A stretch of DNA of 64,000 nt from an uncultured Spartobacteria bacterium (GTDB taxonomy: Bacteria; Verrucomicrobiota; Verrucomicrobiia; Chthoniobacterales; JAATET01): contig CALGTD010000072.1 of the NCBI GenBank assembly GCA_937901895.1, positions 1 to 64,000 on the forward strand, given 5' to 3'. The notes under the pieces were generated by a model that had not been told where the DNA came from, searched no databases, and saw only the letters and a list, made by a program, of their open reading frames with translations. Shown in pieces: positions 7,646 through 16,049 of the stretch (its first letter is position 1; every line of letters begins with the position of its first letter). The translations under genes and the position numbers were made by a program.

Positions 7646-10149
7646 TCCTTGCGCCCTCCGGTGATCTCGAGGAGCAACTCGAGTGCCGCTTCGAACCGGG
7701 GATTCTCCTCCAGCGCGACGAGGACCTGTTGTTTCGCGCGGGGGTCGCCATGCTTGTGCAGCATGCGCGCATATTCCATGCGGATACGCATCGCCGCGAG
7801 CGGCTGCGTGGCGAGCAGACCTTCCATGATGGACGCAGCCGAGTTCAAGCGCCCTCGCGATTCCTCACCCCGCGCGAGAGCCAGCAGGGCGTCGGGTTGC
7901 GCGGGATCGATGGCAAGCACGGCTTCCGCCGCGGACGCGATCTCGAGCCGGTTTTCCCGTTTGCTTGCGATCTCGAGCAGTCGCCGGGCTGCGGGGAGGG
8001 ATCCCGCGTCGAGTTTCAGCAGCGTGCGGAGGGCCTTTTCCTCGGACGCGGCATCGCCAAGCTCGCGATACGCCTGCGCGAGAAGGAGCCAGGGATTGTC
8101 GGATTCGCGATTTTCCGGCTCGAGGGCTACCAGTGGCTCGAGGAGCGATTTCACATCGTTCCACCTGCCGGCCTTTGCGAACTCATGGGCCCGAGCCATC
8201 CCAGCGAAGAAGCGGTTCGGAGCGAAGGCGGAAAAAGCGTCCGGCGCCGCGCGAAACATCGCGTATTCGGCGTCGCTGAGAGGCCGCCAGTCCATGCGGG
8301 GCCCGTAGGCTTCCGCGCGTTCCTTCGCATAGGCGGCGAAGGCGGGTTCGAGCTCGTCGAGCGGCCCGGCTTCCGCCTCGATTGCTGCGTCGATGCCCTT
8401 CGTTTCGAAAAGGTGCTTCAGGATCCGGCGAAGGCCCTCGGTGCCAACACGCTCGCACAGAAAGTCGACGGCGAGACTCGATTCAAAATACGCGCGGTCG
8501 ATGTTCTCATGAAACAGGTCGTCGAGCCGGCGGATCGGCTGCACGCCATTTTCCAGAATGGCAGCGCGCCGCGCGGCGGTCATTCCCATGCCCCAGCCGC
8601 GGTTTGCCGCATTTTCCTCGTGCACGCTGATGCCCTCGCTCAACCACCGCGGAATGCGGTGCCGCGTGGCGGTAAGCGTGATCGAGTGCGCCATCTCGTG
8701 CCAGAGCACACCCTCCCAGTTTGCGCGGCCGATGCGTCCTGTCGGGCTCGCGGTGGTGATCAAAGGGCCGAAACAGACCCCGAGAAATCCTTCGCCTCCC
8801 GGGAGCGAGAACGTGCGCACGGCGAAGTCCTGCTGCGTCGGCAGCATGTCAACCAGCACCGGAAACGGGAGGCGGACGTCGTATTTCTTCGCAAACGTCC
8901 GTCGCGCCTGTTCACACAATTTCAGAACCCGCGGACCAAAGAGCGCGGCTTCGCCGGCATCCATCCGCACCCGCACGCCGTCGCCATCCAGCGTCCGCAT
9001 GCGGTCGATCACGTCCTTCAATGTCACGAGATTGTAGGCCGCAACATGGTAGGGATCCCGGGCCTGCACGCTTTGAATATAACGCCAGCCCTCGTCCTCG
9101 CGGCCGAACCGCAGCAGATTGTTCCCCAGCTCGAACTGCACAGGGAGATATGCGGGAGCCAGCTGGAGGGCCTGCTCGAGTTGTTCGATGGCCTCGGCAA
9201 ACCGGTAGCGTCGTCCCAGTCCGGCACCGATGATATGGTCGACCTCTGGATTTTCCGGCCACGGTTCCAGAGCTTTCGCCCGCGCCGTCTTCGCTTCCTC
9301 CGGCTTTTCTTCAAGGCTGGCGAGCAGACTCTTCAGCGCCCACGCGCGCGGGTTTGCGGAATTGATTTCCAGTGCGGCGTCGATGGCCTTCCGGGCGGTG
9401 TCGAAATCCGCGGCGTCGGTGGCCTTTTCCGCGCGCAACAACAGCGCCGGCACGTGGCGTGGATTTTTTTCGAGGGTCAGATCCAGATACCGTTGCAATG
9501 GCTCCGGGTTTTGAAAGGAACTCGCCAGACCGAAGAGGAGATCCGGATCCGCGGGGAATTGTTCGAGACCCCGCCGGAATGTCTCCGACGCCAGCAGATG
9601 GTCGCGTTTGTCCAGGGCGATGCCTCCCAGCGCGAGGAACGGTTCCCGTCCCGCATCCTTCGCCCGGGTGGCTGGCGTGAGCACCCGGTCGAGAACGAGT
9701 CGCGGATCTGCCCCGAGCTTTTGCAACGCAAGTCCGCGTGCGGCCGCCTCCGCCGGGGTCTCCTTCGCAGGGTCGAATGCATCGGGCTGGGTCTGAGCGG
9801 CCAGCATCAAGGCGTGCATCGCCAGCGCGCCGTCGCCGACCGCGAGGAGCGCATCGTAACAGGTGACCTGCACCGGCGCATCCGTGCGGAAACGTCCAAT
9901 CGCCTGCCGTGCCAGCGCAGCCGCTTGCGAATACTTCCCCTGTGCAAGAAGCGAACGAATCGCAACGCGCATCATGACGGGATCTGACAATGCCCGCGAC
10001 ACGGTGGCATTCTCCGCGGCGGCATAGTCCCCACGGATCAACGCTTCCTCCGCGGTTTCCCCGCGAGCCGTCGTCAAACATGCGACGGCAAGTGCGAGGA
10101 CGAGCAACGATTGGGGGCGCCGCGGCACGGCCGGAACGTAGCCGCGCAT
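7642..10149 (-). CDS. TPR-repeat protein with gluzincin (peptidase MA-like) domain
   Basis: I chose the ATG at 10149 (835 residues) because it gives a signal peptide (about 1-29, ending ATARGE-like); a longer frame upstream to 10383 reads as non-coding Arg/Pro-rich sequence. The N-terminal half (about 30-370) has TPR-like helical repeats. A zinc motif HEMAH lies at 484-488 with a downstream WLSEG whose Glu (505) fits the third ligand of gluzincins. More TPR-like repeats fill the C-terminal quarter. It is likely an exported metallopeptidase or a peptidase-fold scaffold. It heads the operon that runs through DUF4159, MoxR, DUF58 and BatA. Confidence 0.85.
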   Translation of the reverse strand: MRGYVPAVPRRPQSLLVLALAVACLTTARGETAEEALIRGDYAAAENATVSRALSDPVMMRVAIRSLLAQGKYSQAAALARQAIGRFRTDAPVQVTCYDALLAVGDGALAMHALMLAAQTQPDAFDPAKETPAEAAARGLALQKLGADPRLVLDRVLTPATRAKDAGREPFLALGGIALDKRDHLLASETFRRGLEQFPADPDLLFGLASSFQNPEPLQRYLDLTLEKNPRHVPALLLRAEKATDAADFDTARKAIDAALEINSANPRAWALKSLLASLEEKPEEAKTARAKALEPWPENPEVDHIIGAGLGRRYRFAEAIEQLEQALQLAPAYLPVQFELGNNLLRFGREDEGWRYIQSVQARDPYHVAAYNLVTLKDVIDRMRTLDGDGVRVRMDAGEAALFGPRVLKLCEQARRTFAKKYDVRLPFPVLVDMLPTQQDFAVRTFSLPGGEGFLGVCFGPLITTASPTGRIGRANWEGVLWHEMAHSITLTATRHRIPRWLSEGISVHEENAANRGWGMGMTAARRAAILENGVQPIRRLDDLFHENIDRAYFESSLAVDFLCERVGTEGLRRILKHLFETKGIDAAIEAEAGPLDELEPAFAAYAKERAEAYGPRMDWRPLSDAEYAMFRAAPDAFSAFAPNRFFAGMARAHEFAKAGRWNDVKSLLEPLVALEPENRESDNPWLLLAQAYRELGDAASEEKALRTLLKLDAGSLPAARRLLEIASKRENRLEIASAAEAVLAIDPAQPDALLALARGEESRGRLNSAASIMEGLLATQPLAAMRIRMEYARMLHKHGDPRAKQQVLVALEENPRFEAALELLLEITGGRKE

Positions 10150-10472
10150 CACACATTTGCCAAGAGTCAACGAGCCGTGTCCGGAGCAAAGACGCGTGCG
10201 GGGGCGTTTGAACCCGCCCCGAAGCGGGACTGGCATTCGGGCGCCCTGTGCGCTGTAAGGTGCGAGCGTTCCGCGTTCCGGGGGAGGTGCGCCGTCGTGG
10301 CATTCATCGCGGCGGCCGATATCTTTTTTCCCCTCCAGAGTCAGAAGGGTTGCGCATAGGGAGAGTCGAACTTCTCCGATCAATCAGCGGTCAATCCCGG
10401 GTCGTGTCCCCCTATACGAGATTAGGGGGGATCGATTACGGCGCCCGTAGCTCACTTCGACGAATTTCGGGC
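10150..10472. other. Intergenic region at the start of the accessory block
   Basis: About 320 bp between the divergent TPR-peptidase and small-membrane-protein genes. It must hold both promoters. I see no convincing coding frame. The part from about 10345 to 10430 contains short inverted pieces (for example ggagagtcgaacttctcc) reminiscent of a degraded tRNA T-arm, but it cannot be folded into a proper tRNA. The 14-bp tRNA-Arg copy lies at its right end. Confidence 0.5.
10441..10454 (+). other. 14-bp copy of the 5' end of tRNA-Arg
   Basis: The sequence GCGCCCGTAGCTCA is identical to the first 14 bases (acceptor strand and half of the D-arm) of the intact tRNA-Arg at 21058, on the same strand. 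The sequence after it does not continue as tRNA. Chance occurrence of part of a conserved tRNA 5' end is possible, so it is only a candidate boundary remnant. Confidence 0.4.
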
Positions 10473-10718
10473 ATGACAAATCCCGTTCAACATTCCGAAG
10501 GCGCGATTGCGCGTGCGATCGAGCAGCAGACGGCGAAGCTTCCGTCTGACACTTTTCTTTGGCTAGCGATCGGATCGATTGCAACGTCCCTCGCATTGAA
10601 GTGCGCAAGAAAGAACCACGGAGCACTTTTCGTCGGGCAGTGGGTCCCAACGCTTCTCGTCTTGGGACTTTACAACAAGACAGTGAAGCAACTGGGTTCT
10701 GATCGCACCGACGCGTGA
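10473..10718 (+). CDS. Small membrane protein, conserved hypothetical
   Basis: Protein of 81 residues. I took the ATG at 10473 because the sequence upstream of it does not look coding. It has a hydrophilic N-terminus (AIARAIEQQTAKLPSDTFLW) and two hydrophobic segments at about 27-43 and 50-66. Similar short proteins, with the TAKLPSDTFLW and FVGQW stretches, are known to me as uncharacterised proteins next to stress genes. Function unknown. DUF2243 follows after 66 bp on the same strand. Confidence 0.7.
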   Translation: MTNPVQHSEGAIARAIEQQTAKLPSDTFLWLAIGSIATSLALKCARKNHGALFVGQWVPTLLVLGLYNKTVKQLGSDRTDA

Positions 10719-10784
10719 CCGATTCCGTCGCGAAGCATTGCGTGTCCGCGCCACACCCGCGATCGACAGCGTGCATCCTCAAGC

Positions 10785-11288
10785 GTGAGAACTGATCCTC
10801 TTATCCGAGCCGGCATCGTTTTGGGGATTGGCTTGGGGGGATTCTTCGACGGGATTCTGCTTCATCAGATTCTCGGATGGCATCACGTGGTGTGTCTCAC
10901 CGCGACGTGTCAGCCACGCTCAGTCAGTGAGCTGCAATGGCAAACCGTTCAGGACGGATGGTTCCATCTCGCGATGTTGGTGATTACCACCGCGGGAATC
11001 GCATTGCTGTTTCACACCGCGGGACGTCAGCCGGCAACCTGGCATCGAAATGCGCTTTCCGGAGCCCTCATTATGGGTTGGGGGATTTTCAATCTGCTCG
11101 AAGGACTCATCAACCACCAGCTGTTGGGCTTGCATCATGTCCTGCCGGGCCATCGCCATGAGTTTTTGTTCGATATGCTCTTCCTGTTATCGGGCGTTGT
11201 TTTGATTTTCGGCGGCCGCGTCCTCAGTCGAAGAATCCCATCATGCCACAGAACGCCGACACCGACCCGCGTCGACGGCTCTGAATGA
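10785..11288 (+). CDS. DUF2243 membrane protein
   Basis: Protein of 167 residues starting at a GTG. It matches DUF2243: GGFFDGILLHQILGWHH near 18-34, a second His-rich helix GLINHQLLGLHHVLPGH near 109-125, and four hydrophobic helices in all. The paired histidines could bind a metal or heme, but this is unproven for the family. DUF2243 genes often lie beside cytochrome-oxidase assembly genes; none is seen here. The 225 bp after its stop up to the SDR gene contain no gene that I can support. Confidence 0.85.
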   Translation: MRTDPLIRAGIVLGIGLGGFFDGILLHQILGWHHVVCLTATCQPRSVSELQWQTVQDGWFHLAMLVITTAGIALLFHTAGRQPATWHRNALSGALIMGWGIFNLLEGLINHQLLGLHHVLPGHRHEFLFDMLFLLSGVVLIFGGRVLSRRIPSCHRTPTPTRVDGSE

Positions 11289-11513
11289 CCGATGAAGCCA
11301 CGGAAGACATCGATCCATCAGAGTTCCGGCAACCGGGGTGACGAACTCGCGGAGTCCTCCAACGTCAAAGTCCACCTCGGCTTGGTGAGCTCCATCGAGG
11401 CGTGGTGCCGCAGAGGAAGGGGCATAAGCGGCCCATGCGATCAACACGGAACAGCCGGCGCACTCCAGAATTTCCCGCATGGCTTTGCCTGCTCCTGGGA
11501 ATCAGCAAGCAGG

Positions 11514-12341
11514 TTATGCCCGCATCTCTTTGTCGCCCCGCTCGCGATTTCGTTTTTCCGGAGGCGCGTTGGACGTGAGCAGTTCGTTTAGTTTTGCTTG
11601 AAGAGACTCGGGGATCAGCCGGCGCATGAACACCATCGTCTTGTTCGCCATTCCGGGGACGATGACGCGATCCCCGCGCATTGCCGCTTCGTAGCCGCTT
11701 TTTGCCACATCTTGCGGCGCCATCAGCTGGGCCTGCTGAAATGCGCGACTTTCGATCATATCCGCTTTCAGGAAGAAGTCAGTGTCCGTCGGCCCAGGGC
11801 AGAGGGCAGTGACCGTGACGCCAGTGTCCTTGAGTTCCGTGGCCAGCGATTCACTGTAGTGGAGGACAAACGCTTTCGTGGCGCTGTAGACAGCGTAACC
11901 GGGCCCGGGCTCGAATCCGGCGATCGAAGCGGTATTTAAAATGCGACCGGCACCACGAGCCACCATTGCGGGCAGAAACAGCTTCGTGAGGCGGAGGACG
12001 GCCACGATGTTCAGCTTCACCATCGCGATGTCGTCTTCGAGGGAAATTTCCCATGAATTTCCTCGTTTGCCGTGTCCGGCGTTATTCACAAGAATCTCGA
12101 TGGATTGATCGGCTAGAGCCTCGATCTGCTCGATGCTTCCGGGATCTCGAAGATCGACCGCAATCACGTCTACTGGCACGCCATACTCGTCGGCAATTTC
12201 GTCCGCGATGGATTGAAGTTCATCTTCGTCGGGAGCGACCAGAACCAGCGAGTGACCATGTGCTGCGAACTCTCTGGCAAGGTGGTAACCGATGCCGCTG
12301 GATGCTCCGGTGATCAGGGTTTTCGGAAGGGGGGACTTCAT
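11514..12341 (-). CDS. Short-chain dehydrogenase/reductase
   Basis: Protein of 275 residues from the ATG at 12341, which places the cofactor motif GASSGIG at about 11-17; an upstream ATG at 12434 would add 31 residues of non-family sequence. NNAG lies near residue 88, and the catalytic Ser and YSATK (Tyr-x-x-x-Lys) follow. This is a classical SDR of the DltE/YqjQ type, probably NADP-dependent, substrate unknown. It is transcribed opposite to its neighbours and shares the intergenic region 12342-12483 with the divergent lipoprotein gene. Confidence 0.9.
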   Translation of the reverse strand: MKSPLPKTLITGASSGIGYHLAREFAAHGHSLVLVAPDEDELQSIADEIADEYGVPVDVIAVDLRDPGSIEQIEALADQSIEILVNNAGHGKRGNSWEISLEDDIAMVKLNIVAVLRLTKLFLPAMVARGAGRILNTASIAGFEPGPGYAVYSATKAFVLHYSESLATELKDTGVTVTALCPGPTDTDFFLKADMIESRAFQQAQLMAPQDVAKSGYEAAMRGDRVIVPGMANKTMVFMRRLIPESLQAKLNELLTSNAPPEKRNRERGDKEMRA

Positions 12342-12483
12342 GAATTGGTATCGGGCGCCGCAGACCGCCAGTTGCAGGGCAATCGTCTGACCGTTTCGTA
12401 GGGGAATGCAGAGGTTCCCGAAGAAATCCAACAACCTGGTTTTCTAATGGGCGCAGATCGGAAGGCGCCGACGATGCACTGGC

Positions 12484-13251
12484 ATGCAGAGACTGCTCAT
12501 TTCAGCTGCCGTTGCCGTTGCGATCATCTTCAGTGCCTGTGATCGAAAGTCCTCCGAAGCTGCGGGAGAAGCTGCCACCTCCCAAAACACGCCACAGACC
12601 TCTGCGGCGATGTCAGCGGAGGAAGAGCGCGATACCGCTGCGGGGTATCGTTATGGAGATCCGACGACGGCTTCCACGGCTCCTATTCGCGTTGGTGGAT
12701 TGGTCCCCGATGACTTTACCCGGCGCGCTCAGCGCTATGAGGCCGAAATCGTTGCCGTCGAGATTACGCCGGAACGGCCAGGGGGTGAGGATGAACCTCT
12801 CCTGGTGGATTACGCGACGTTGGCCTCGCGCCACGCTGTCGAATGCAGGCATGCTATGGAAAAGACGCAGCGACCCAGCCTGAAACTGATTGCCGGCGCG
12901 GGTGCCTCGGCGCAGGACATTGTGCTTGGCAAGCTCCGGGTCATCGCGGAGGGAGGGAAGATCGAGCTGCCAAGCGTCCGCACGGGTTCGACCGCGGCGG
13001 CGATTGGAGACGCTTCTTTCAGTGTCCCCGCCGGTGAATTTGACCGCGCCTTTCTCGAGGAAATATTCGTTCCAAACACGGAGGAGTTACGATCTTCGGC
13101 GGATCGTCTTCGGGAGCAATCGAAGAATCCGTCGCTCGGACGGCTGGCTCAAGTTGCGGCAGAGATTCTCGATTTCCACCTTGAGATCGCACGTGCGGAG
13201 TTGGCCGATTTGGACGCCGGAAAGGCCGACGCCGGAGCGCAGACGCGTTGA
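12484..13251 (+). CDS. Lipoprotein of unknown function
   Basis: Protein of 255 residues with a lipoprotein signal: hydrophobic helix at 4-17 and a lipobox ending FSAC with Cys at 19. After a Ser/Thr/Ala-rich linker (about 22-70) comes a mixed domain with several Glu-rich helices at the C-terminus. I do not recognise the family. It stands 111 bp upstream of manganese catalase on the same strand, so it may share its stress-related setting. Envelope location is inferred from the lipobox. Confidence 0.75.
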   Translation: MQRLLISAAVAVAIIFSACDRKSSEAAGEAATSQNTPQTSAAMSAEEERDTAAGYRYGDPTTASTAPIRVGGLVPDDFTRRAQRYEAEIVAVEITPERPGGEDEPLLVDYATLASRHAVECRHAMEKTQRPSLKLIAGAGASAQDIVLGKLRVIAEGGKIELPSVRTGSTAAAIGDASFSVPAGEFDRAFLEEIFVPNTEELRSSADRLREQSKNPSLGRLAQVAAEILDFHLEIARAELADLDAGKADAGAQTR

Positions 13252-13362
13252 AGTGGCGTCCAGGGTATCCGGCGGTTCGCCTAACCCTAGGGGCGACTCA
13301 TCCGACTTCCCGACCTTGAGTGCAGTGGCCGGGATCGAACGCTCCTCGAACCATCAAACGCC

Positions 13363-14250
13363 ATGTTTATTCATCAACCAAAACTCCAATACCGCACGAA
13401 ACCCGACCGTCCCGATCCGCTGTTCGCCATGAAGCTGCAGGAGGTGATCGGCGGCCAATGGGGCGAGATGTCCGTAATGATGCAGTATCTGTTCCAAGGC
13501 TGGAATTGCCGCGGTCCGGCCAAATACCGCGATATGCTCATGGACATCGCCACTGAGGAAATCGGCCATGTCGAAATGCTTTCTCTTATGGTCGCGCAAC
13601 TCCTTGAGGGAGCGGATGCACAAACGACGGAAGCCGCGGCAAAGGGAAGCTCCGTGGTGGAAGCGATGCTGGGCGGTAGCAGTCCGAAGGACCTTCTCAT
13701 GGCCGCCGCGATGAACCCGCAGCATCTCATCGTGTCCGGTCAGGGTGCCATGCCTGCGGATAGTTTGGGCAACCGGTGGACCGCCGCGTATATCGTCGCC
13801 AGCGGAAATCTTCTCGCCGATTTTCGGATGAACGTAACTGCGGAAAGCCAGGGGCGGCTGCAGGTGGCGCGGCTCTATAATATGACGGAGGACGCTGGCG
13901 TGCGTGATTTTCTGAGCTTTCTCCTCGCGCGCGATACGATGCATCAGAACCAGTTTCTGGCGGCTATCGAGGAACTCAAGGCCGATGGCTTGGATGACAC
14001 GCCCTGTCCGGCGAGCTTCCCGCAGGATCGGGAAGCGAGAGAGTTCAGTTACCAATACCTGAATTTCTCCACAGGAACCGAGAGCCGTGAAGGGCGCTGG
14101 GCAGACGGCCCGACTCCGGACGGCAGGGGAACGTTCGAGTATGTTGAAACGCCGAACGCCCACGGGCAGGAGGCCGCACTGGTCAACAAGGCCGATCCAT
14201 TGTTCTACGGCACCGCGACTGCACCGATGCCAGCGGATGCGAACGGATGA
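13363..14250 (+). CDS. Manganese catalase
   Basis: Protein of 295 residues, normal for non-heme manganese catalase, which converts hydrogen peroxide to water and oxygen. The dimanganese ligands are visible in the four-helix core: Glu35 (GGQWGEMSVMMQY), Glu66 and His69 (ATEEIGHVE), a further Glu in the TAESQGR helix and His in DTMHQNQF. The C-terminal extension with FEYVETPNAHG is typical of the family. A strong inverted repeat follows the stop. It fits with the oxidative-stress content of this block. Confidence 0.96.
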   Translation: MFIHQPKLQYRTKPDRPDPLFAMKLQEVIGGQWGEMSVMMQYLFQGWNCRGPAKYRDMLMDIATEEIGHVEMLSLMVAQLLEGADAQTTEAAAKGSSVVEAMLGGSSPKDLLMAAAMNPQHLIVSGQGAMPADSLGNRWTAAYIVASGNLLADFRMNVTAESQGRLQVARLYNMTEDAGVRDFLSFLLARDTMHQNQFLAAIEELKADGLDDTPCPASFPQDREAREFSYQYLNFSTGTESREGRWADGPTPDGRGTFEYVETPNAHGQEAALVNKADPLFYGTATAPMPADANG

Positions 14251-14264
14251 GTCGTATGTTCAGG

Positions 14265-14292
14265 CCGCTCCGGCGCATTCGAGCCGGAGCGG
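14265..14292. terminator. Inverted repeat between convergent genes
   Basis: Perfect 10-bp arms CCGCTCCGGC / GCCGGAGCGG with an 8-base loop lie between convergent manganese catalase and DUF2231 genes. There is no T-run on either side, so a bidirectional terminator is probable but not certain. Confidence 0.6.
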
Positions 14293-14306
14293 AGGGGTGG
14301 GTTGCC

Positions 14307-14774
14307 CTAGCGTGAAACCTCGCCGACTCGTGGCGAAGCGGACTCATGGACGCCAGTCTGAAGTCGGAAGACGAGTTCGCCACCGAGCCACCCTCCAACG
14401 AAGCCGAAAAACAGCGCCAGGATGGAGCAACCGATGGCGATGGGTGAGGGATTTCCAGGTTCTCCGAGGCGAAGCCCAGCGCTCAATGCGAAGAGAATGA
14501 GCATGCAAAGGTTTGCGAGCGCGTGTGCGGCACCCACTCGCCGGGCCTTTGTGCCCGGGGGCAAGTGAATCCAATCGATGAAGCCGACGGTCCCCGCCAG
14601 GAGTCCGGATGCGATCCCGGCGACAATGAGCCAGAACGAGAAGATTCCCCAGAGGTCCCCTCCGGTCAAAATTCGAACCAAGTCCGCAACGACGGAGGCA
14701 GGCAGAAGCCCCAGAGGGAATGCGATGAGCATCGGGTGGACCGGATGCCCGTGAATGTGAACGTGCGCTTGCAT
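14307..14774 (-). CDS. DUF2231 membrane protein
   Basis: Protein of 155 residues. The start HIHGHPVHPMLIAFPLGL is the DUF2231 hallmark (HPxHPxLxxFP), followed by four membrane helices and an IDWIHLPPGT segment between helices two and three. The histidine pair suggests a heme- or metal-related inner-membrane protein, but the family is uncharacterised. It lies four bases after an 89-residue gene on the same strand and probably shares its transcript. Confidence 0.9.
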   Translation of the reverse strand: MQAHVHIHGHPVHPMLIAFPLGLLPASVVADLVRILTGGDLWGIFSFWLIVAGIASGLLAGTVGFIDWIHLPPGTKARRVGAAHALANLCMLILFALSAGLRLGEPGNPSPIAIGCSILALFFGFVGGWLGGELVFRLQTGVHESASPRVGEVSR

Positions 14775-14778
14775 AAAG

Positions 14779-15048
14779 CTAGTCGGTTGTCTCCGACCCT
14801 CGCGCCAGGCACCGAGTGAGAGTCGCTGAAAATTCAGGGCGATGACGGGATCGAACGACGCATTCCACCCGCCTCATCCAGAGTTCCTTGACCCGTTCTC
14901 GATCTTCTTCGAGTTCGGCGGCCAGTTTCTCCACATCATAACTTTCCTGGTAGACGGGAAGTCCCTCCACCTCGACGGAATACTTGATCACAAGTTTCGC
15001 GTCGGGTGCGAGTGGCTCTGTGCTCGAAGTAAGACCTACATCCGGCAT
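14779..15048 (-). CDS. Small conserved hypothetical protein
   Basis: Protein of 89 residues, acidic and soluble, with a helical Glu/Arg-rich middle (AELEEDRERVKELWMRR near 44-60). No domain is recognised. It is supported by its tight spacing (4 bp) to the DUF2231 gene and its normal composition. The longer plus-strand frames across the same bases look like shadows. Confidence 0.5.
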   Translation of the reverse strand: MPDVGLTSSTEPLAPDAKLVIKYSVEVEGLPVYQESYDVEKLAAELEEDRERVKELWMRRVECVVRSRHRPEFSATLTRCLARGSETTD

Positions 15049-15070
15049 GGCAATCGTAATCGTGTTTCGC

Positions 15071-15114
15071 CGCCGCTACGGGTGTATGAGGTCAAGGCGA
15101 CATCCGTAGCGGCG
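15071..15114. terminator. 11-bp inverted repeat
   Basis: Arms CGCCGCTACGG (15071-15081) and CCGTAGCGGCG (15104-15114) are perfect complements with a 22-base loop. The element sits between the end of the SPW gene and the start of the 89-residue gene, both on the minus strand. No T-run follows. It could end the SPW transcript or act as a structured leader. Confidence 0.45.
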
Positions 15115-15173
15115 ACCTGCTATGGCCGACTTTGGGACGAGACGATGGCGAGGACCTGCCCAACGGCGGGAAA

Positions 15174-15554
15174 CTATGCGTGGCGCACCTCGTGGCGGTT
15201 TTCGATGAGCGCTGGGGTATTACGGGTCATCAATCCGGCAGCGATCTCAAACAGCCCGACAATGAGATGCGGCAAATACACTCGGTCGGCGAATCCAAAG
15301 AGCCATGGAGATGCGGCAAGAAGAGCGCCCGACACGACATCCAATGCAAGGTGGACCTTGAACGGAATGATGCGGATGATTCCCCATTCGTAGGCCGTAA
15401 GCAGACTGTAGACGATCGCTCCCGCCCCGAGGATGACCGGAACGAAGGTTGCAGGGCCATCGTCCGCGAAGCCGAGCAGCCAGGGCGCCGCGATAAGGAG
15501 AGCCGACACAAGATAGTCGAGCAGACCGTGAACATTGCGAGGGATCATTTTCAT
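15174..15554 (-). CDS. SPW repeat membrane protein
   Basis: Protein of 126 residues with four hydrophobic helices arranged as two repeats, each carrying the SPW signature: APWLLGF near 23-29 and SPWLFGF near 82-88. SPW proteins are small integral membrane proteins of unknown function. The DUF2231 and SPW genes together resemble stress-associated membrane cassettes of soil bacteria. Transcribed leftwards from the wide gap before the SbcD-like gene. Confidence 0.88.
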   Translation of the reverse strand: MKMIPRNVHGLLDYLVSALLIAAPWLLGFADDGPATFVPVILGAGAIVYSLLTAYEWGIIRIIPFKVHLALDVVSGALLAASPWLFGFADRVYLPHLIVGLFEIAAGLMTRNTPALIENRHEVRHA

Positions 15555-16049
15555 GTCACCAGTTCGCAGGCAGCCACCCTCCCGCCGGTGCGAATCTCAC
15601 ATGAGAGACGTGTCGGGAAATCCGGCAGGCTGTGACGAGGCAGGAAAAGTGTAGGTCCACGCCAGCTTCGACGCCGCACCGCCGTTCCGATGGCACTGAA
15701 ACGCTCTCCATACTGGCTAGGTAGGTTCGGAACGAAACCCCATTTCCCTAGTCGGACCATGGGACATTGATCCGACCGTTCAGGCTGCTCACCAGTTTTG
15801 AATACGCCTTGCGCAGGAGTTCTTCGAACGGCGTGCCGCGTTGCGCCGCCAACGGCTTCTGCGCGATGAATACCGAAGCAATCTCCGGACTCCGTTAGTT
15901 CCAGCATCGGAAACGAAGCGAGTCTTCGGTGAACTCGGATCCACGGCGTAATTCCATTCGTTGCGATCGTTCCATGAAAACTCTGGCAATTGCCTCCAAG
16001 CTTCCACAAACTACCAGCCCCCGGAAACTTTGAGGGCGCACGTCGAGGG
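15555..16049. other. 495-bp divergent intergenic region
   Basis: It separates the leftward SPW gene from the rightward SbcD-like gene and must hold both promoters. A minus-strand frame (15551-16009) overlaps the SPW start, but its Arg/Thr/Cys-rich translation shows no domain, and I do not accept it as a gene. No repeat, tRNA or mobile-element end is visible. Confidence 0.5.

Noticed and set aside
10345..10430. Possible second tRNA or tmRNA fragment
   Set aside because: A T-arm-like hairpin is present, but the loop has the wrong size and no acceptor or anticodon arm can be formed.
11241..11513. Short frames on both strands after DUF2243, including an 18-codon frame in ATGA overlap
   Set aside because: Too short or of random composition; may be decayed sequence, but no parent gene can be named.
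15551..16009. 152-codon minus-strand frame overlapping the SPW start by ATGA
   Set aside because: Translation is Arg/Thr/Cys-rich with no domain, and it fills a divergent promoter region; the ATGA overlap alone is not enough.
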